Assembly: GCF_000019845.1 (NCBI RefSeq)
Contig: NC_010581.1
Location: forward strand, 186,001 to 250,000
Direction: 5' to 3'
Origin: Beijerinckia indica subsp. indica ATCC 9039
GTDB taxonomy: Bacteria > Pseudomonadota > Alphaproteobacteria > Rhizobiales > Beijerinckiaceae
DNA: 64,000 nucleotides
Shown: positions 17,458 to 26,448 of the stretch, in pieces
Layout of the letters: each line of letters begins with the position of its first letter
How positions within the stretch are numbered: position 1 is the stretch's first letter
The notes under the pieces: generated by a model
Told to the model about the DNA's origin: nothing
What the model saw: the letters and a program-made list of their open reading frames with translations, nothing else
Databases searched by the model: none
Translations under genes and position numbers: made by a program

Positions 17458-17482
17458 GGAACCTAAGAGAGAGGCGTTTGTT
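17458..17482 (+). promoter_or_regulatory. Candidate EcfG (general stress response) promoter
   Basis: GGAAC (17458-17462) is separated by 17 bases from GTT (17480-17482), matching the alphaproteobacterial EcfG consensus GGAAC-N16/17-GTT. The start codon at 17510 would be about 20 bases from the expected transcription start. The downstream gene is a stress-type protein, which fits this sigma factor. Confidence 0.65.
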
Positions 17483-17509
17483 CCTATCGGCACGGGATCA
17501 GGTTGCGCG

Positions 17510-19195
17510 ATGAACAAGCCAACGCCAAGCGAAGCGAAGACTCTGCCGCTCTATGAAGAAACGATATCGGTGGGGAAGAGACGTGTGCGTACTGGTACGA
17601 TCCATGTGCGAACCGTCACCGACACGATACGGGATCATGTGGATATCGAGTTGTCGGAAGACAGGATCGACGTGAAGCGTGTTCCCGTCGATCGCGTCGT
17701 CGATCATGTCCCAGAGGTACGGATCGAAGGCGATCTTATGATCGTTCCTGTCCTGAAAGAAGTTTTCTTCGTCGAAAAGCGCCTCGTCCTGGCTGAGGAA
17801 ATTCACCTCCGGCGCTGGATTGTCAGCAAACATGTGAAAATTCCAGTCGAACGGCGCAGCCAGCGTGCCCTTGTGCAGACCCCGTTCCCGGAAGCCGCGT
17901 CCGATACAGGCGGTGAGGACGATTCAACGATCAATGGGAGGCCATCCATGACGGAGATCAATGAGTCCGTACACTATCGTTTAATTACGGCGTTCTACGA
18001 CAATGAGGCCGCGGCGCAAGCGGCCGTCGACAAACTGCTCGCTATCGGTATTCCCAATGATGATATTCATTTCATCCACGGCCGCGCCATGCATGCGGCG
18101 ATCGTGGAAGAGAACAAAGGATTCTGGGAAATCATCAAATATCTTTTCCTGCCGGAAGAGGACCGGCATATTTATGCCGAAGGCTTGAAACGGGGTGGTT
18201 ATCTCGTTTCGGTTAGAGCGGATGACGCCACTTACGGGAAAGCTTTCGATATCCTTGATTCCGAAGGGACCCTTAACCTGACGGAACAGGAAGCGCTCTG
18301 GCGAGCCGAAGGATGGACGGGCTATGAGGGGGCCCTTGAGCAGCCGGTCGTCGAACAGCCTGCCCTTGAACAGCCTGCCCTTGAACAGTCGGTCGTTGAA
18401 CAGCCGATCGTGGCGGGTGAGGCTGAGGCAGCAGCAAGTGTCGTTTCCACCAGCGCGGTCTCAGTGACACCGCTCGCGCAGACTGTTTCGGAGCCTGCTA
18501 GCTTGCAAACTGGCACTCCTTTGCAAACTGGCGCTCCTTTGATGGAACAACCTGCCGAAAGTAAAGCCTTCGAAAATGAAGAGATGGTGATTCCGATTGC
18601 CGAAGAACTCTTGCACATTGGCAAGCGTGAGATCGACAACGGCCGTGTTCGTGTCCACAGCTATACTGTCACAAAGCCGGCAAGCGCTTCGATCAAATTG
18701 CGGGAAGAAAATATCACGATCGAACGGCATCCCGTCGATCGGCCGATCACGGCCACGGATAATGCGTTCGCGGAAAGAACAATCGAACTTGATCAGCATG
18801 CTGAAGTCCCCGTCGTGGAGAAGGACGTTCATGTGAGCGAGGAAATTCGCCTCGCCAAGGATGTTCGCGAACATCAAGAAACGGTTTCTGATTCCGTGCG
18901 CGAGACCAAAGTGGATATTGAGGACACACGCCGGAGCAGACTTGCAGCAAGCACTGGCCTCGTTGGGTCGGACATGGTTTCCTATGCCGATAAGATTCAC
19001 GACCATATGAATGTCATGGCCTCGGACGGTCAGCTTATCGGTGTCGTCGATCATCTCGAGGGTGATCGGATCATGCTGACCAGCAGCGACTCTCCCGATC
19101 ACCTGGAACATTTCATTCCTCTCGCCTGGGTGAAGACGATTGGAGCGGATGTGGAACTCGACAAACCGGCCAATATGGTGAAGGCCTCCTGGTAA
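17510..19195 (+). CDS. DUF2382/DUF2171 stress protein (fused)
   Basis: The 561-residue protein joins several stress-protein modules. Residues about 10-125 are a DUF2382 (YsnF/AvaK-type) domain beginning LPLYEETISVGKRRV. Residues 147-250 resemble the N-terminal domain of heat-induced general stress protein 17M-type proteins (YRLITAFYDNEAAAQAAVDKL). Residues about 276-310 are an EQP(A/V)(L/V) repeat linker. Residues about 357-490 are a second DUF2382 domain, and about 487-561 a DUF2171 PRC-barrel-like domain (HMNVMASDGQLIGVVDHLEG). None has a catalytic motif. The ATG at 17510 follows GGATCAGG. An internal ATG at 17948 (residue 147) has a much better GGGAGG site 6 bases upstream, so a shorter second product is likely. 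Probably induced by general stress (candidate EcfG promoter at 17458). Confidence 0.85.
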   Translation: MNKPTPSEAKTLPLYEETISVGKRRVRTGTIHVRTVTDTIRDHVDIELSEDRIDVKRVPVDRVVDHVPEVRIEGDLMIVPVLKEVFFVEKRLVLAEEIHLRRWIVSKHVKIPVERRSQRALVQTPFPEAASDTGGEDDSTINGRPSMTEINESVHYRLITAFYDNEAAAQAAVDKLLAIGIPNDDIHFIHGRAMHAAIVEENKGFWEIIKYLFLPEEDRHIYAEGLKRGGYLVSVRADDATYGKAFDILDSEGTLNLTEQEALWRAEGWTGYEGALEQPVVEQPALEQPALEQSVVEQPIVAGEAEAAASVVSTSAVSVTPLAQTVSEPASLQTGTPLQTGAPLMEQPAESKAFENEEMVIPIAEELLHIGKREIDNGRVRVHSYTVTKPASASIKLREENITIERHPVDRPITATDNAFAERTIELDQHAEVPVVEKDVHVSEEIRLAKDVREHQETVSDSVRETKVDIEDTRRSRLAASTGLVGSDMVSYADKIHDHMNVMASDGQLIGVVDHLEGDRIMLTSSDSPDHLEHFIPLAWVKTIGADVELDKPANMVKASW

Positions 19196-19241
19196 AGCCC
19201 CGCGTAGACGTTCGGCTTGGCTTCCTCGTTGGGTGGAAAGG

Positions 19242-19276
19242 TGGCGATTTCGGCGAGAGCCGAAATCGCCATTTTC
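19242..19276. terminator. Bidirectional terminator between convergent genes
   Basis: TGGCGATTTCGGC (19242-19254) and GCCGAAATCGCCA (19259-19271) form a perfect 13-bp stem with a GAGA tetraloop, followed by TTTTC. It lies between the DUF2382 gene and the LysR gene. Confidence 0.85.
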
Positions 19277-19281
19277 ATGGT

Positions 19282-20178
19282 CTACACGAAGAGGGCCTGC
19301 GCCTCGGCAACCTCCGCGAAAATGAAGTGGCGCACCGCGCGGATGCGGGAACTCATCGCCGCATCGGCATCAGCGACCAGCCAATAGGAGCGCTTGAGAG
19401 CCACCTCCTGCGGTAGGACGGGCACGAGTTCTGGCCTGTGCGCGGCGATGAAGGCTGGCAGGATGCAAAGGCCGAAACCGGCGCATGCCGCTTCCATTTG
19501 TGCATGAAGGCTCGAACTCTGTATGCGTGCACGCAAGCCTGGTTTGACTTCATGCAGATAATCGAGGCCGCGCGTGAAAACGAGATCGTCAATATAGCCG
19601 GAGAACGGATGATCGATGAAATCCTCGCGCGTTCGAATGGGTTTCGCATTGTCGAGATAGGCGCGCGAGCCATAAACGAATAGCATGTAATCGGTGAGGC
19701 GCTCGCGCACGAAACGGCCGGTTTCCGGCGGTTGCAAGGTGATGGCGAGATCGGCCTCGCGGCGCGAGAGCGCGACGATCTGCTGAATATTGAGCAATTC
19801 GAGCGTGATATTGGGATGGTTCGCCGTGAAGCGCGGCAGGCGGCTCGCCAGGAAGAAATTCCCGAACCCTTCGAGCGAACTGATCCGGACGAGGCCGGAA
19901 ACCGTCTGATGGCTGCCGGCCAGTTCTTGCTCGGCCTTTTGGGCTTCGCTTTCAATCATCTGAGCCGAGGCGAGCAGTTTCTCGCCTTTCTGCGTCACAT
20001 TATAGCCGCGCGGGTTGCGTTCGAAGATTTTGGCGCCCAGCGCATGTTCCAGTCCATCGATCCGCCGGATGACCGTGGCGTGATCTACGCCGAGGCGCCG
20101 GGCGGCGAGCGAGACAGTGCCCGCTCGCGCTACGGCCAGGAAAAAGCGCAGGTCGTTCCAGTCGAACCCTCTGTCCAT
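19282..20178 (-). CDS. LysR-family transcriptional regulator
   Basis: The 298-residue regulator has the N-terminal winged helix (LRFFLAVARAGTVSLAARRL with the following HATVIRRIDGLE) within the first 60 residues, and the LysR substrate-binding fold from about residue 90. The closing segment resembles the family members that use the LAARRLGVDHATVIRRI helix and regulate oxidoreductase genes. It is divergent from the alcohol dehydrogenase-mmsA-MFS genes, with 170 bases between start codons, the standard arrangement for a LysR protein that controls its neighbour in response to a pathway intermediate. A specific operator could not be fixed. Confidence 0.9.
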   Translation of the reverse strand: MDRGFDWNDLRFFLAVARAGTVSLAARRLGVDHATVIRRIDGLEHALGAKIFERNPRGYNVTQKGEKLLASAQMIESEAQKAEQELAGSHQTVSGLVRISSLEGFGNFFLASRLPRFTANHPNITLELLNIQQIVALSRREADLAITLQPPETGRFVRERLTDYMLFVYGSRAYLDNAKPIRTREDFIDHPFSGYIDDLVFTRGLDYLHEVKPGLRARIQSSSLHAQMEAACAGFGLCILPAFIAAHRPELVPVLPQEVALKRSYWLVADADAAMSSRIRAVRHFIFAEVAEAQALFV

Positions 20179-20348
20179 CGGCTTGTCCTGTATTTCCGCA
20201 CAGAAAGCCTGTGATCTTATCTGTTTCTTTTCACAATTTCAGCCGATAGTTTCTCTCAAGATCATCACTCTTCAATCGCTGGCGCTGCGTCCGAGGCTTT
20301 GGGTGCCGGCGATTGCGGAGAAAAACAGCCCAAGCCCTGGGAGGAAAA

Positions 20349-21512
20349 ATGACGAGTACGATCGCATTGCCGCGCCTGTTGCGGATTGGCGCTGGCGCCT
20401 CGCGTGAATTGGCGTCGGTGCTGCAAAGTTTGGGGCTCAGCCGCCCTTTCATCGTCACCGACGCTTATTTGCAGGAAAGCGGCCGGGCCGATGGTCTGGT
20501 GCAGGGGCTCGAGGCTTCTGGTCTTACGGCGGCGGTATTTTCGCATACGGTGCCGGACCCGACTGTCAGATCCGTCGATGCCGCGCTCGAGGCTTTTCGG
20601 CAGGGCGATCATGATTGTATCATTGGTTTTGGTGGGGGCAGTCCGATCGATACGGCCAAGGCCGTGGCTGTGCTCGCCGTGCATGGCGGCCCGATGAGCC
20701 AATATAAGGCGCCGCATGCGCAGGATCTGCCGGGCGTGCCGATCATCGCCATTCCCACCACGGCCGGCACTGGTTCGGAGGTGACGCGTTTCACCATTAT
20801 TACGGACGAGAGCAATGACGAGAAAATGCTCTGCGCCGGCCTTGCCTATCTGCCCGTTGCGGCCCTCGTCGATTACGAATTGACACTGACGAAACCCAAG
20901 CGTCTGACCGCCGATACCGGTATCGACGCCTTGACCCATGCGATCGAGGCCTATGTCTCGAAAAAGGCCAATCCTTTCTCGAGCACTTTTGCTTTGGCGG
21001 CGATGCGGGCGATTGCGCCCAATCTACGCCGGGTCTTTGCCAATCCCGATGATCGCCCCGCGCGCGAGGCGATGATGTTGGGCGCGACGCAGGCCGGTAT
21101 CGCCTTCTCGAACAGTTCGGTTGCGCTTGTCCATGGCATGAGCCGGCCGATCGGCGCGCATTTTCATGTGCCGCATGGTCTCTCGAACGCCATGCTTCTG
21201 CCCGCGATTACCGCCTTTTCTGCGCCGGTGGCATTGCCGCTCTATGCTGATTGCGCGAGGGCCATGGGCGTGGCGCGCGAGGAGGAGGGCGATCAGGCCT
21301 CCGTTGCCCGGCTTATCGATGAATTGCGCCAACTCAATGCCGATCTCCAAGTGCCGGGACCGCGCGCATACGGCATTGAGGAGACACGCTGGAACAGCTT
21401 GCTGCCCTTGATGGCGGAGCAGGCTTTAGCCTCGGGCTCGCCCGGCAATAATCCGATTGTTCCGACATCCGACCAGATTCAAACCCTTTACCGCCAGGCC
21501 TGGGCGGCTTGA
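20349..21512 (+). CDS. Iron-containing alcohol dehydrogenase
   Basis: The 387-residue enzyme belongs to the group III, metal-dependent alcohol dehydrogenase/dehydroquinate-synthase-like superfamily. GFGGGSPIDTAKAVAVLA near residue 95 is the nucleotide-binding stretch; PTTAGTGSEVTRF and the metal ligands in GIDALTHAIEAYVS and GMSRPIGAHFHVPHG are all present. GGGAGGA just before the ATG at 20349 sets the start. It is followed 14 bases later by mmsA. The pair could oxidise an alcohol such as 3-hydroxypropionate or 3-hydroxyisobutyrate to a semialdehyde and then to an acyl-CoA; this pathway is inferred from adjacency. Confidence 0.9.
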   Translation: MTSTIALPRLLRIGAGASRELASVLQSLGLSRPFIVTDAYLQESGRADGLVQGLEASGLTAAVFSHTVPDPTVRSVDAALEAFRQGDHDCIIGFGGGSPIDTAKAVAVLAVHGGPMSQYKAPHAQDLPGVPIIAIPTTAGTGSEVTRFTIITDESNDEKMLCAGLAYLPVAALVDYELTLTKPKRLTADTGIDALTHAIEAYVSKKANPFSSTFALAAMRAIAPNLRRVFANPDDRPAREAMMLGATQAGIAFSNSSVALVHGMSRPIGAHFHVPHGLSNAMLLPAITAFSAPVALPLYADCARAMGVAREEEGDQASVARLIDELRQLNADLQVPGPRAYGIEETRWNSLLPLMAEQALASGSPGNNPIVPTSDQIQTLYRQAWAA

Positions 21513-21526
21513 ACAGGAGTTGACCA

Positions 21527-23056
21527 ATGACCCTTCCCGTGACCCCCGCACAGACGACGATCGAGCCTATCCCGCATGTCATCAACGGCCAATTGACAGA
21601 GGGGCAATCCGGCCGTTTTGGTGAGGTTTTCAACCCGGCCTTGGGGAGCGTTGTTCGGCGCGTGCCGCTGGCGACGCGCGAGGAGGTGGGGCAGGCCGTG
21701 GAAGCCGCTGCCACCGCTTTTCCCGCCTGGGCCGCGACGCCTCCCCATGTCCGGGCGCGGGTTCTGTTTCGCTTCCGCGATCTCGTCGAGCAGCAGGCCG
21801 ACCGTCTTGCGGCCTTGATCACCTCCGAACATGGCAAAGTGTTTTCCGACGCCAAAGGCGAATTGACCCGTGGCCTCGAAGTCGTTGAATTCGCCTGTGG
21901 CATTCCTCAGCTTCTCAAAGGGGAATTCAGCGAACAGGTCGGGCGCGGCATTGACGCCGTCTCGATGCGCCAGCCCTTGGGCGTTGTGGCCGGTATCACG
22001 CCATTCAACTTTCCGGCCATGGTGCCGATGTGGATGTTCCCGGTCGCGCTCGCCTGCGGCAATACATTTGTCTTGAAGCCGTCCGAACGCGATCCGAGCC
22101 TGGGTGTCGCGCTTGCGCAATTGCTGCGTGAGGCGGGCCTGCCCGACGGTGTCTTCAATGTCATCCATGGCGACAAAGAGGCTGTGGACGCTCTCCTCGA
22201 ACATGAAAAGGTTGAGGCGATCAGCTTTGTCGGCTCGACGCCGATCGCCGAATACATTTATCAACAGGGCACGGCGCGCGGTAAACGGGTGCAGGCGCTC
22301 GGTGGGGCAAAGAACCATATGATCGTCATGCCCGATGCCGATCTCGATCAGGCCGTCGATGCCTTGATGGGCGCGGCCTTCGGTTCGGCTGGCGAACGCT
22401 GCATGGCGATTTCCGTGGTCGTGCCTGTCGGCGAAAAGACCGCCGAGGCGCTGATTGAGCGGCTGGTGCCACGCATACAGGCTCTCAAAGTCGCGCCAGG
22501 CACAGATCCCTCAGCCGAAATGGGGCCCCTGGTCACGCGGCAACATCTCGACAAAGTGACGGCCTATATCGAGACAGGCCTCGCCGAGGGGGCGAAGCTT
22601 CGGGTCGATGGCCGCGGGCTGGCGGTCGAGGGGCACGCCGAGGGTTTCTTTCTTGGCGGCTCCTTGTTCGACCATGTGACATCCTCGATGCGTATCTATA
22701 AGGAGGAAATTTTCGGCCCGGTTCTGTGTATGGTGCGGGCAAAATCCTTCGAGGAAGGTCTTGGCCTCATCAATGATCATGCCTTTGGCAATGGCACGGC
22801 CCTCTTTACCCGTGACGGTGATGCCGCACAGTCGTTTCTCTCGCGTGTGCGGGCCGGCATGGTTGGTGTCAATGTGCCGATTCCCGTGCCCATGGCCTTC
22901 CATTCCTTTGGCGGATGGAAGCGCTCGCTGTTCGGTGATCATCATATGCATGGTCCTGAGGGTGTGCGATTCTACACGCGTCTCAAAACCGCGACTGTGC
23001 GTTGGCCGACAGGTATTCGCGCGGGTGCTGAATTTACAATGCCGACGCTCGGCTGA
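21527..23056 (+). CDS. mmsA: CoA-acylating methylmalonate-semialdehyde dehydrogenase
   Basis: The 509-residue aldehyde dehydrogenase is of the MmsA/IolA type, which converts methylmalonate semialdehyde or malonate semialdehyde, with CoA and NAD, to propionyl-CoA or acetyl-CoA plus CO2. The catalytic cysteine lies in [12 protein letters not shown] near residue 288; [19 protein letters not shown] and [13 protein letters not shown] are family hallmarks. The IPHVINGQ N-terminus is also typical. AGGAG precedes the ATG. It is cotranscribed with the upstream alcohol dehydrogenase (14-base gap) and is followed by a strong terminator. Its presence makes a valine, myo-inositol or 3-hydroxypropionate degradation role likely. 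Confidence 0.94.
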   Translation: MTLPVTPAQTTIEPIPHVINGQLTEGQSGRFGEVFNPALGSVVRRVPLATREEVGQAVEAAATAFPAWAATPPHVRARVLFRFRDLVEQQADRLAALITSEHGKVFSDAKGELTRGLEVVEFACGIPQLLKGEFSEQVGRGIDAVSMRQPLGVVAGITPFNFPAMVPMWMFPVALACGNTFVLKPSERDPSLGVALAQLLREAGLPDGVFNVIHGDKEAVDALLEHEKVEAISFVGSTPIAEYIYQQGTARGKRVQALGGAKNHMIVMPDADLDQAVDALMGAAFGSAGERCMAISVVVPVGEKTAEALIERLVPRIQALKVAPGTDPSAEMGPLVTRQHLDKVTAYIETGLAEGAKLRVDGRGLAVEGHAEGFFLGGSLFDHVTSSMRIYKEEIFGPVLCMVRAKSFEEGLGLINDHAFGNGTALFTRDGDAAQSFLSRVRAGMVGVNVPIPVPMAFHSFGGWKRSLFGDHHMHGPEGVRFYTRLKTATVRWPTGIRAGAEFTMPTLG

Positions 23057-23082
23057 TTCGAACGGGACGTTTGGAGAATGAC

Positions 23083-23118
23083 AGAGCGCGGATCGAATGT
23101 TTTCGATCCGCGCTCTTT
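23083..23118 (+). terminator. Terminator after mmsA
   Basis: AGAGCGCGGATCGAA (23083-23097) pairs perfectly with TTCGATCCGCGCTCT (23101-23115) around a 3-base loop, followed by TTT. It separates mmsA from the MFS transporter gene, so that gene probably has its own promoter or depends on read-through. Confidence 0.85.
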
Positions 23119-23215
23119 GGACGATAAAGGCGCATACGTCGAAAGGGGAAATTTTTAGAAGAGGAACGATGCGTTAGGATAAACAGATAAAGACAAAATA
23201 GTGGGAGGAATTAGC

Positions 23216-24619
23216 ATGACGACACAGAGGGCGGACTCCGATGTAGAGAACGGGGCCGGGCTGAAATTCCTGGTTTTTGCATCAAGCCTTGGCACCATGA
23301 TCGAATGGTATGATTTCTTTCTCTACGGCAGCCTGGCGGTTTTCTTTTCTGAACTCTTCTATCCCAAGGACAATCCGGTTGCGGCTTTGCTCATCAGCGT
23401 TGCCACTTTTGCGACGGGCTTTGCCGTGCGTCCTCTTGGTGCCGTATTGTTCGGCCATCTCGGCGACAGGATCGGTCGCAAGACGACTTTCCTGATCACC
23501 TTGCTCTTGATGGGTGGTGCCACGGCCCTGATCGGCATTTTGCCGACCTATGCCAGCGTCGGCCTTTTGGCGCCTGTCCTGCTCGTCGTGCTGCGTCTCA
23601 TCCAAGGTCTGGCGCTCGGTGGCGAATATGGTGGCGCGGCAACTTATGTGGCCGAACATGCGCCAGATGGCAGACGGGGTGGCTGGACGAGCGCGATCCA
23701 GACCATGGCCTCGATGGGGTTCTTCGTATCTCTCGCGGTGGTCCTGTCCTGCCGTTTTCTTTTGGGTGATGCCATCTTTGCATCCTGGGGCTGGCGCATT
23801 CCCTTCCTGCTTTCGGCCGTGCTGGTGATGCTCTCTCTTGGGGCGCGTTTACGGCTTGCCGAATCGCCGATCTTTCTTCAGCTCAAGGCCGAGGATCGTG
23901 TGTCGAAATCACCCGTGCGCGAAAGTTTCGCCGATCCGCGTAATCGCCGCCTGATGCTCGCCGTTCTGTTCGGAGTCGCGAGCGGTCAGGCCGTGACGTT
24001 CTATACGGCAAATTTTTACGCGCTTTATTTCCTCCAGAGTATTTTGAAGGTGGATTTCCTGACCTCGAATCTTGTGATGGTTCTGGGTGTCTTGATCGGC
24101 ATGCCTCTCTTTGTCCTGTTTGGCATCTGGTCCGATAAAATCGGCCGCAAGCCGCTCATCATCGCCGGTATGGCGGCGGCGGTCGTGCTGCTAGTGCCGA
24201 TCTTCATGGTCATGCAGTCGGCGGTCGGTCCGCAGGGTATCAATATCTGGTTGCTGGCAGCCTGTGTTTTCGTTCTCGTCGCGATTGCGGCGGCGGTCTA
24301 TGGACCTTACGCGGCCTATCTCGTCGAGGTCTTTCCGCCGCAGATTCGTTATACGTCCTTGTCGATCCCCTATCATATCGGCAATGGCATTTTCGGCGGC
24401 TTTCTGCCGCTGATTGGCTTGTCACTGGTCGCGGCCACAGGCAATCCGCTCGCCGGGCTCATCTATCCGATTGCGGTTTGCGTGATCAATGTCATCATTG
24501 GCAGCCTCTATCTGCCGGAGACATTGCATACACCGATTGATGGCCGGACCTCCGTCGAGGATCTGGCGGATGAAAGCCTGCCTTTCGCGGCCGCGCTGCC
24601 GCCGAAATCCGCCGCCTAA
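23216..24619 (+). CDS. MFS transporter, metabolite:H+ symporter type
   Basis: The 467-residue protein has the twelve hydrophobic segments of the major facilitator superfamily. SSLGTMIEWYDFFLYGSLA near residue 25 and the HLGDRIGRKTTF loop between helices 2 and 3 place it with the metabolite:H+ symporters (ProP/ShiA/KgtP/MhpT group). A second half-repeat of that loop is seen in GIWSDKIGRKPLI. The ATG at 23216 has GGGAGGA upstream. It follows the alcohol dehydrogenase-mmsA pair and probably imports the organic acid they degrade; the substrate is not readable. A terminator hairpin lies just beyond the stop. Confidence 0.9.
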   Translation: MTTQRADSDVENGAGLKFLVFASSLGTMIEWYDFFLYGSLAVFFSELFYPKDNPVAALLISVATFATGFAVRPLGAVLFGHLGDRIGRKTTFLITLLLMGGATALIGILPTYASVGLLAPVLLVVLRLIQGLALGGEYGGAATYVAEHAPDGRRGGWTSAIQTMASMGFFVSLAVVLSCRFLLGDAIFASWGWRIPFLLSAVLVMLSLGARLRLAESPIFLQLKAEDRVSKSPVRESFADPRNRRLMLAVLFGVASGQAVTFYTANFYALYFLQSILKVDFLTSNLVMVLGVLIGMPLFVLFGIWSDKIGRKPLIIAGMAAAVVLLVPIFMVMQSAVGPQGINIWLLAACVFVLVAIAAAVYGPYAAYLVEVFPPQIRYTSLSIPYHIGNGIFGGFLPLIGLSLVAATGNPLAGLIYPIAVCVINVIIGSLYLPETLHTPIDGRTSVEDLADESLPFAAALPPKSAA

Positions 24620-24643
24620 TCGCAGCCTGTAATCTCTTGTGCC

Positions 24644-24675
24644 AAAGGGCGGAGCCGGCAAGGTTCCCGCCCTTT
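24644..24675. terminator. Terminator between MFS and xylB genes
   Basis: AAAGGGCGG (24644-24652) is inverted as CCGCCCTTT (24667-24675) with a 14-base loop, and a pyrimidine-rich tail follows. It serves the convergent MFS and xylulokinase genes. Confidence 0.7.
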
Positions 24676-24689
24676 CTCATTCCCTTTTC

Positions 24690-26168
24690 TCAACGAGATT
24701 CCGACGCCGGTCGGAAAACTGGTTTGAGCGCTTGATAAAGCCTGCGAAACCGGTCGATCGAACTTTGATAAGCCCTGTGGAGCGCTGGATCCGGCTCGAT
24801 CACGGATTGAACTTTTGGCGGCAGGAGAATGGTTCGGGGATTTTCGCCAGTCACGGCGAGACGCGCCAATCGTGCCGCGCCGAAAGCGGGGCCACGCTCA
24901 GCGACGACAAATTTCTGAAGTCTCAGGCCCGTCGCCGAGGCAATCAGTTTTGCCCAAAAGGATGAGCGTGCACCGCCGCCAATGAATGCGGCGGTTTCAA
25001 TGCTGGCGCCAGCCGCCTTGAGCGTGTCAAGCGCATCGACCAGCATGAAGGCGACGCCTTCGAGAACTGCCTGGGTAATATCGGCGCGCGTCGCGCTATT
25101 ATCGAGGCCAAAAATGACACCGCGTGCGAAAGGATCATTATGCGGTGTCCGTTCTCCCTCGAGATAGGGCAAAGCGATCAGTTTCGACGGTCCGCGAAAG
25201 GATTGTTCTGCTTCTTGCAGGAGAAGAGGGATATCAGCCTCAAGCCAGCGCGCGGCGGCGGCCAGGGGACTGGCGCCGGAAAGCATGGCTGCCATCTGAT
25301 ACCAGCCTTGCGGCACGGCGTGACAGAAAGCATGGACCAGATTGTGTATGGAAGGCCGATGTTGATCGGCCGCGACGAAAAGCTGGGCCGAGGTTCCAAG
25401 CGAGATGAAGGCATCTCCATTGGAGATCGCACCAATACCCACGCCGCCCATGGCTGCATCACCACCACCGGCCGCGATCACGACGTCGTTCGGCAGGCCC
25501 CAACGCGACACCCATTCCTTGCGCAAAATGCCGGTTGCTTCATTGGACTCGTAAATTTTGGGGAGCCAGGCTGGATCAGCCCCGCAGATTTTGATGGCAG
25601 CCTCCGACCAGCAACGTCCCGCCTGATCGAACATCCATGTCCCAGCGGCATCGGAAACATCGGTCGCTAATTCTCCACAGAGTTTCAGACGAATATAATC
25701 TTTCGGCAAAAGCAGCGACCGTGTCGCGGCAAGCGTCTCGGGTTCATGACGGTGCAGCCAAAGAAGTTTGGGGCCGGTCAGTCCCGGCATGGGCATGACA
25801 CCCAATTGCTCAAGCAAAGGGGAGGGGAGGCTGGCCAGTTCCGCTGCTTCCCGATGCGAGCGCCCATCGTTCCAGAGGATCGCGGGACGCAGGGGTTTGT
25901 GGGCGCCATCAAGCAGAACCGCGCCATGCATCTGACCGGATAGACCGATACCGCGGATCTCCTTGAGCAGGCCGGGATTCTCTCCCGCCAGACGATCGAG
26001 CGTCCGGGCGACGGCGTCCCACCAGGACTCGGGATCGGCCTCGCTCCAGTTGGGATGCGGACTTGACCAGACAACATCTTCGCTCAGATCGGCGGTGACG
26101 TTTTCATTTTCATCGATGACGAGGGTTTTGACGGAAGAGGTTCCAAGATCAATGCCGATAAAATTCAT
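24690..26168 (-). CDS. xylB: Xylulokinase
   Basis: The 492-residue FGGY-family kinase phosphorylates D-xylulose to xylulose-5-phosphate. The N-terminal FIGIDLGTSSVKTLVID phosphate loop, GIGLSGQMHGAVLLD, and the C-terminal AFIGGGARSSFWAKL adenine-binding region match bacterial XylB. The ATG at 26168 directly precedes this first strand; a longer in-frame start would add about 37 basic residues and is unlikely. The ribosome binding site is weak. No xylose isomerase or transporter is adjacent, so the kinase may serve an unlinked pentose or pentitol pathway. Confidence 0.92.
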   Translation of the reverse strand: MNFIGIDLGTSSVKTLVIDENENVTADLSEDVVWSSPHPNWSEADPESWWDAVARTLDRLAGENPGLLKEIRGIGLSGQMHGAVLLDGAHKPLRPAILWNDGRSHREAAELASLPSPLLEQLGVMPMPGLTGPKLLWLHRHEPETLAATRSLLLPKDYIRLKLCGELATDVSDAAGTWMFDQAGRCWSEAAIKICGADPAWLPKIYESNEATGILRKEWVSRWGLPNDVVIAAGGGDAAMGGVGIGAISNGDAFISLGTSAQLFVAADQHRPSIHNLVHAFCHAVPQGWYQMAAMLSGASPLAAAARWLEADIPLLLQEAEQSFRGPSKLIALPYLEGERTPHNDPFARGVIFGLDNSATRADITQAVLEGVAFMLVDALDTLKAAGASIETAAFIGGGARSSFWAKLIASATGLRLQKFVVAERGPAFGAARLARLAVTGENPRTILLPPKVQSVIEPDPALHRAYQSSIDRFRRLYQALKPVFRPASESR

Positions 26169-26311
26169 TTCAGATCCCGAGGCCTCTTTCGTTGAGCCTG
26201 TATGCGCTTCGTTCCGACAGAAGGGAATACCACGGGGATGCCTGTTGGGCCGTTCGCGAAATTTCCTTCGTCTCCTCAAAAACGCGGGAAACAGGCCAAG
26301 AAAACGCTATT

Positions 26312-26329
26312 GAAATATTATAACATTTC
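26312..26329. promoter_or_regulatory. Candidate Zur operator
   Basis: GAAATATTATAACATTTC is an 18-bp palindrome with one mismatched pair and has the GTTATAAY-type core of alphaproteobacterial Zur boxes. It lies about 120 bases before the small ORF that opens the metal ABC transporter operon. Confidence 0.65.
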
Positions 26330-26448
26330 CCTATTATCGGGAGTCTCATTCCAACCTGCCGCGTGTTGGATTCACGGCGCGCCTGATTATTTGCGTGCCG
26401 GAACGCTTGGGTTTTCGTGCCAAAATCCTTTAAGGATGCTCCCGCCGC

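Noticed and set aside
18325-18540. Short direct repeats (GAACAGCCTGCCCTT and CTCCTTTGCAAACTGGC) considered as a CRISPR-like array
   Set aside because: They are in-frame coding repeats giving EQPAL and LQTG linkers in the DUF2382 protein, with no spacers.
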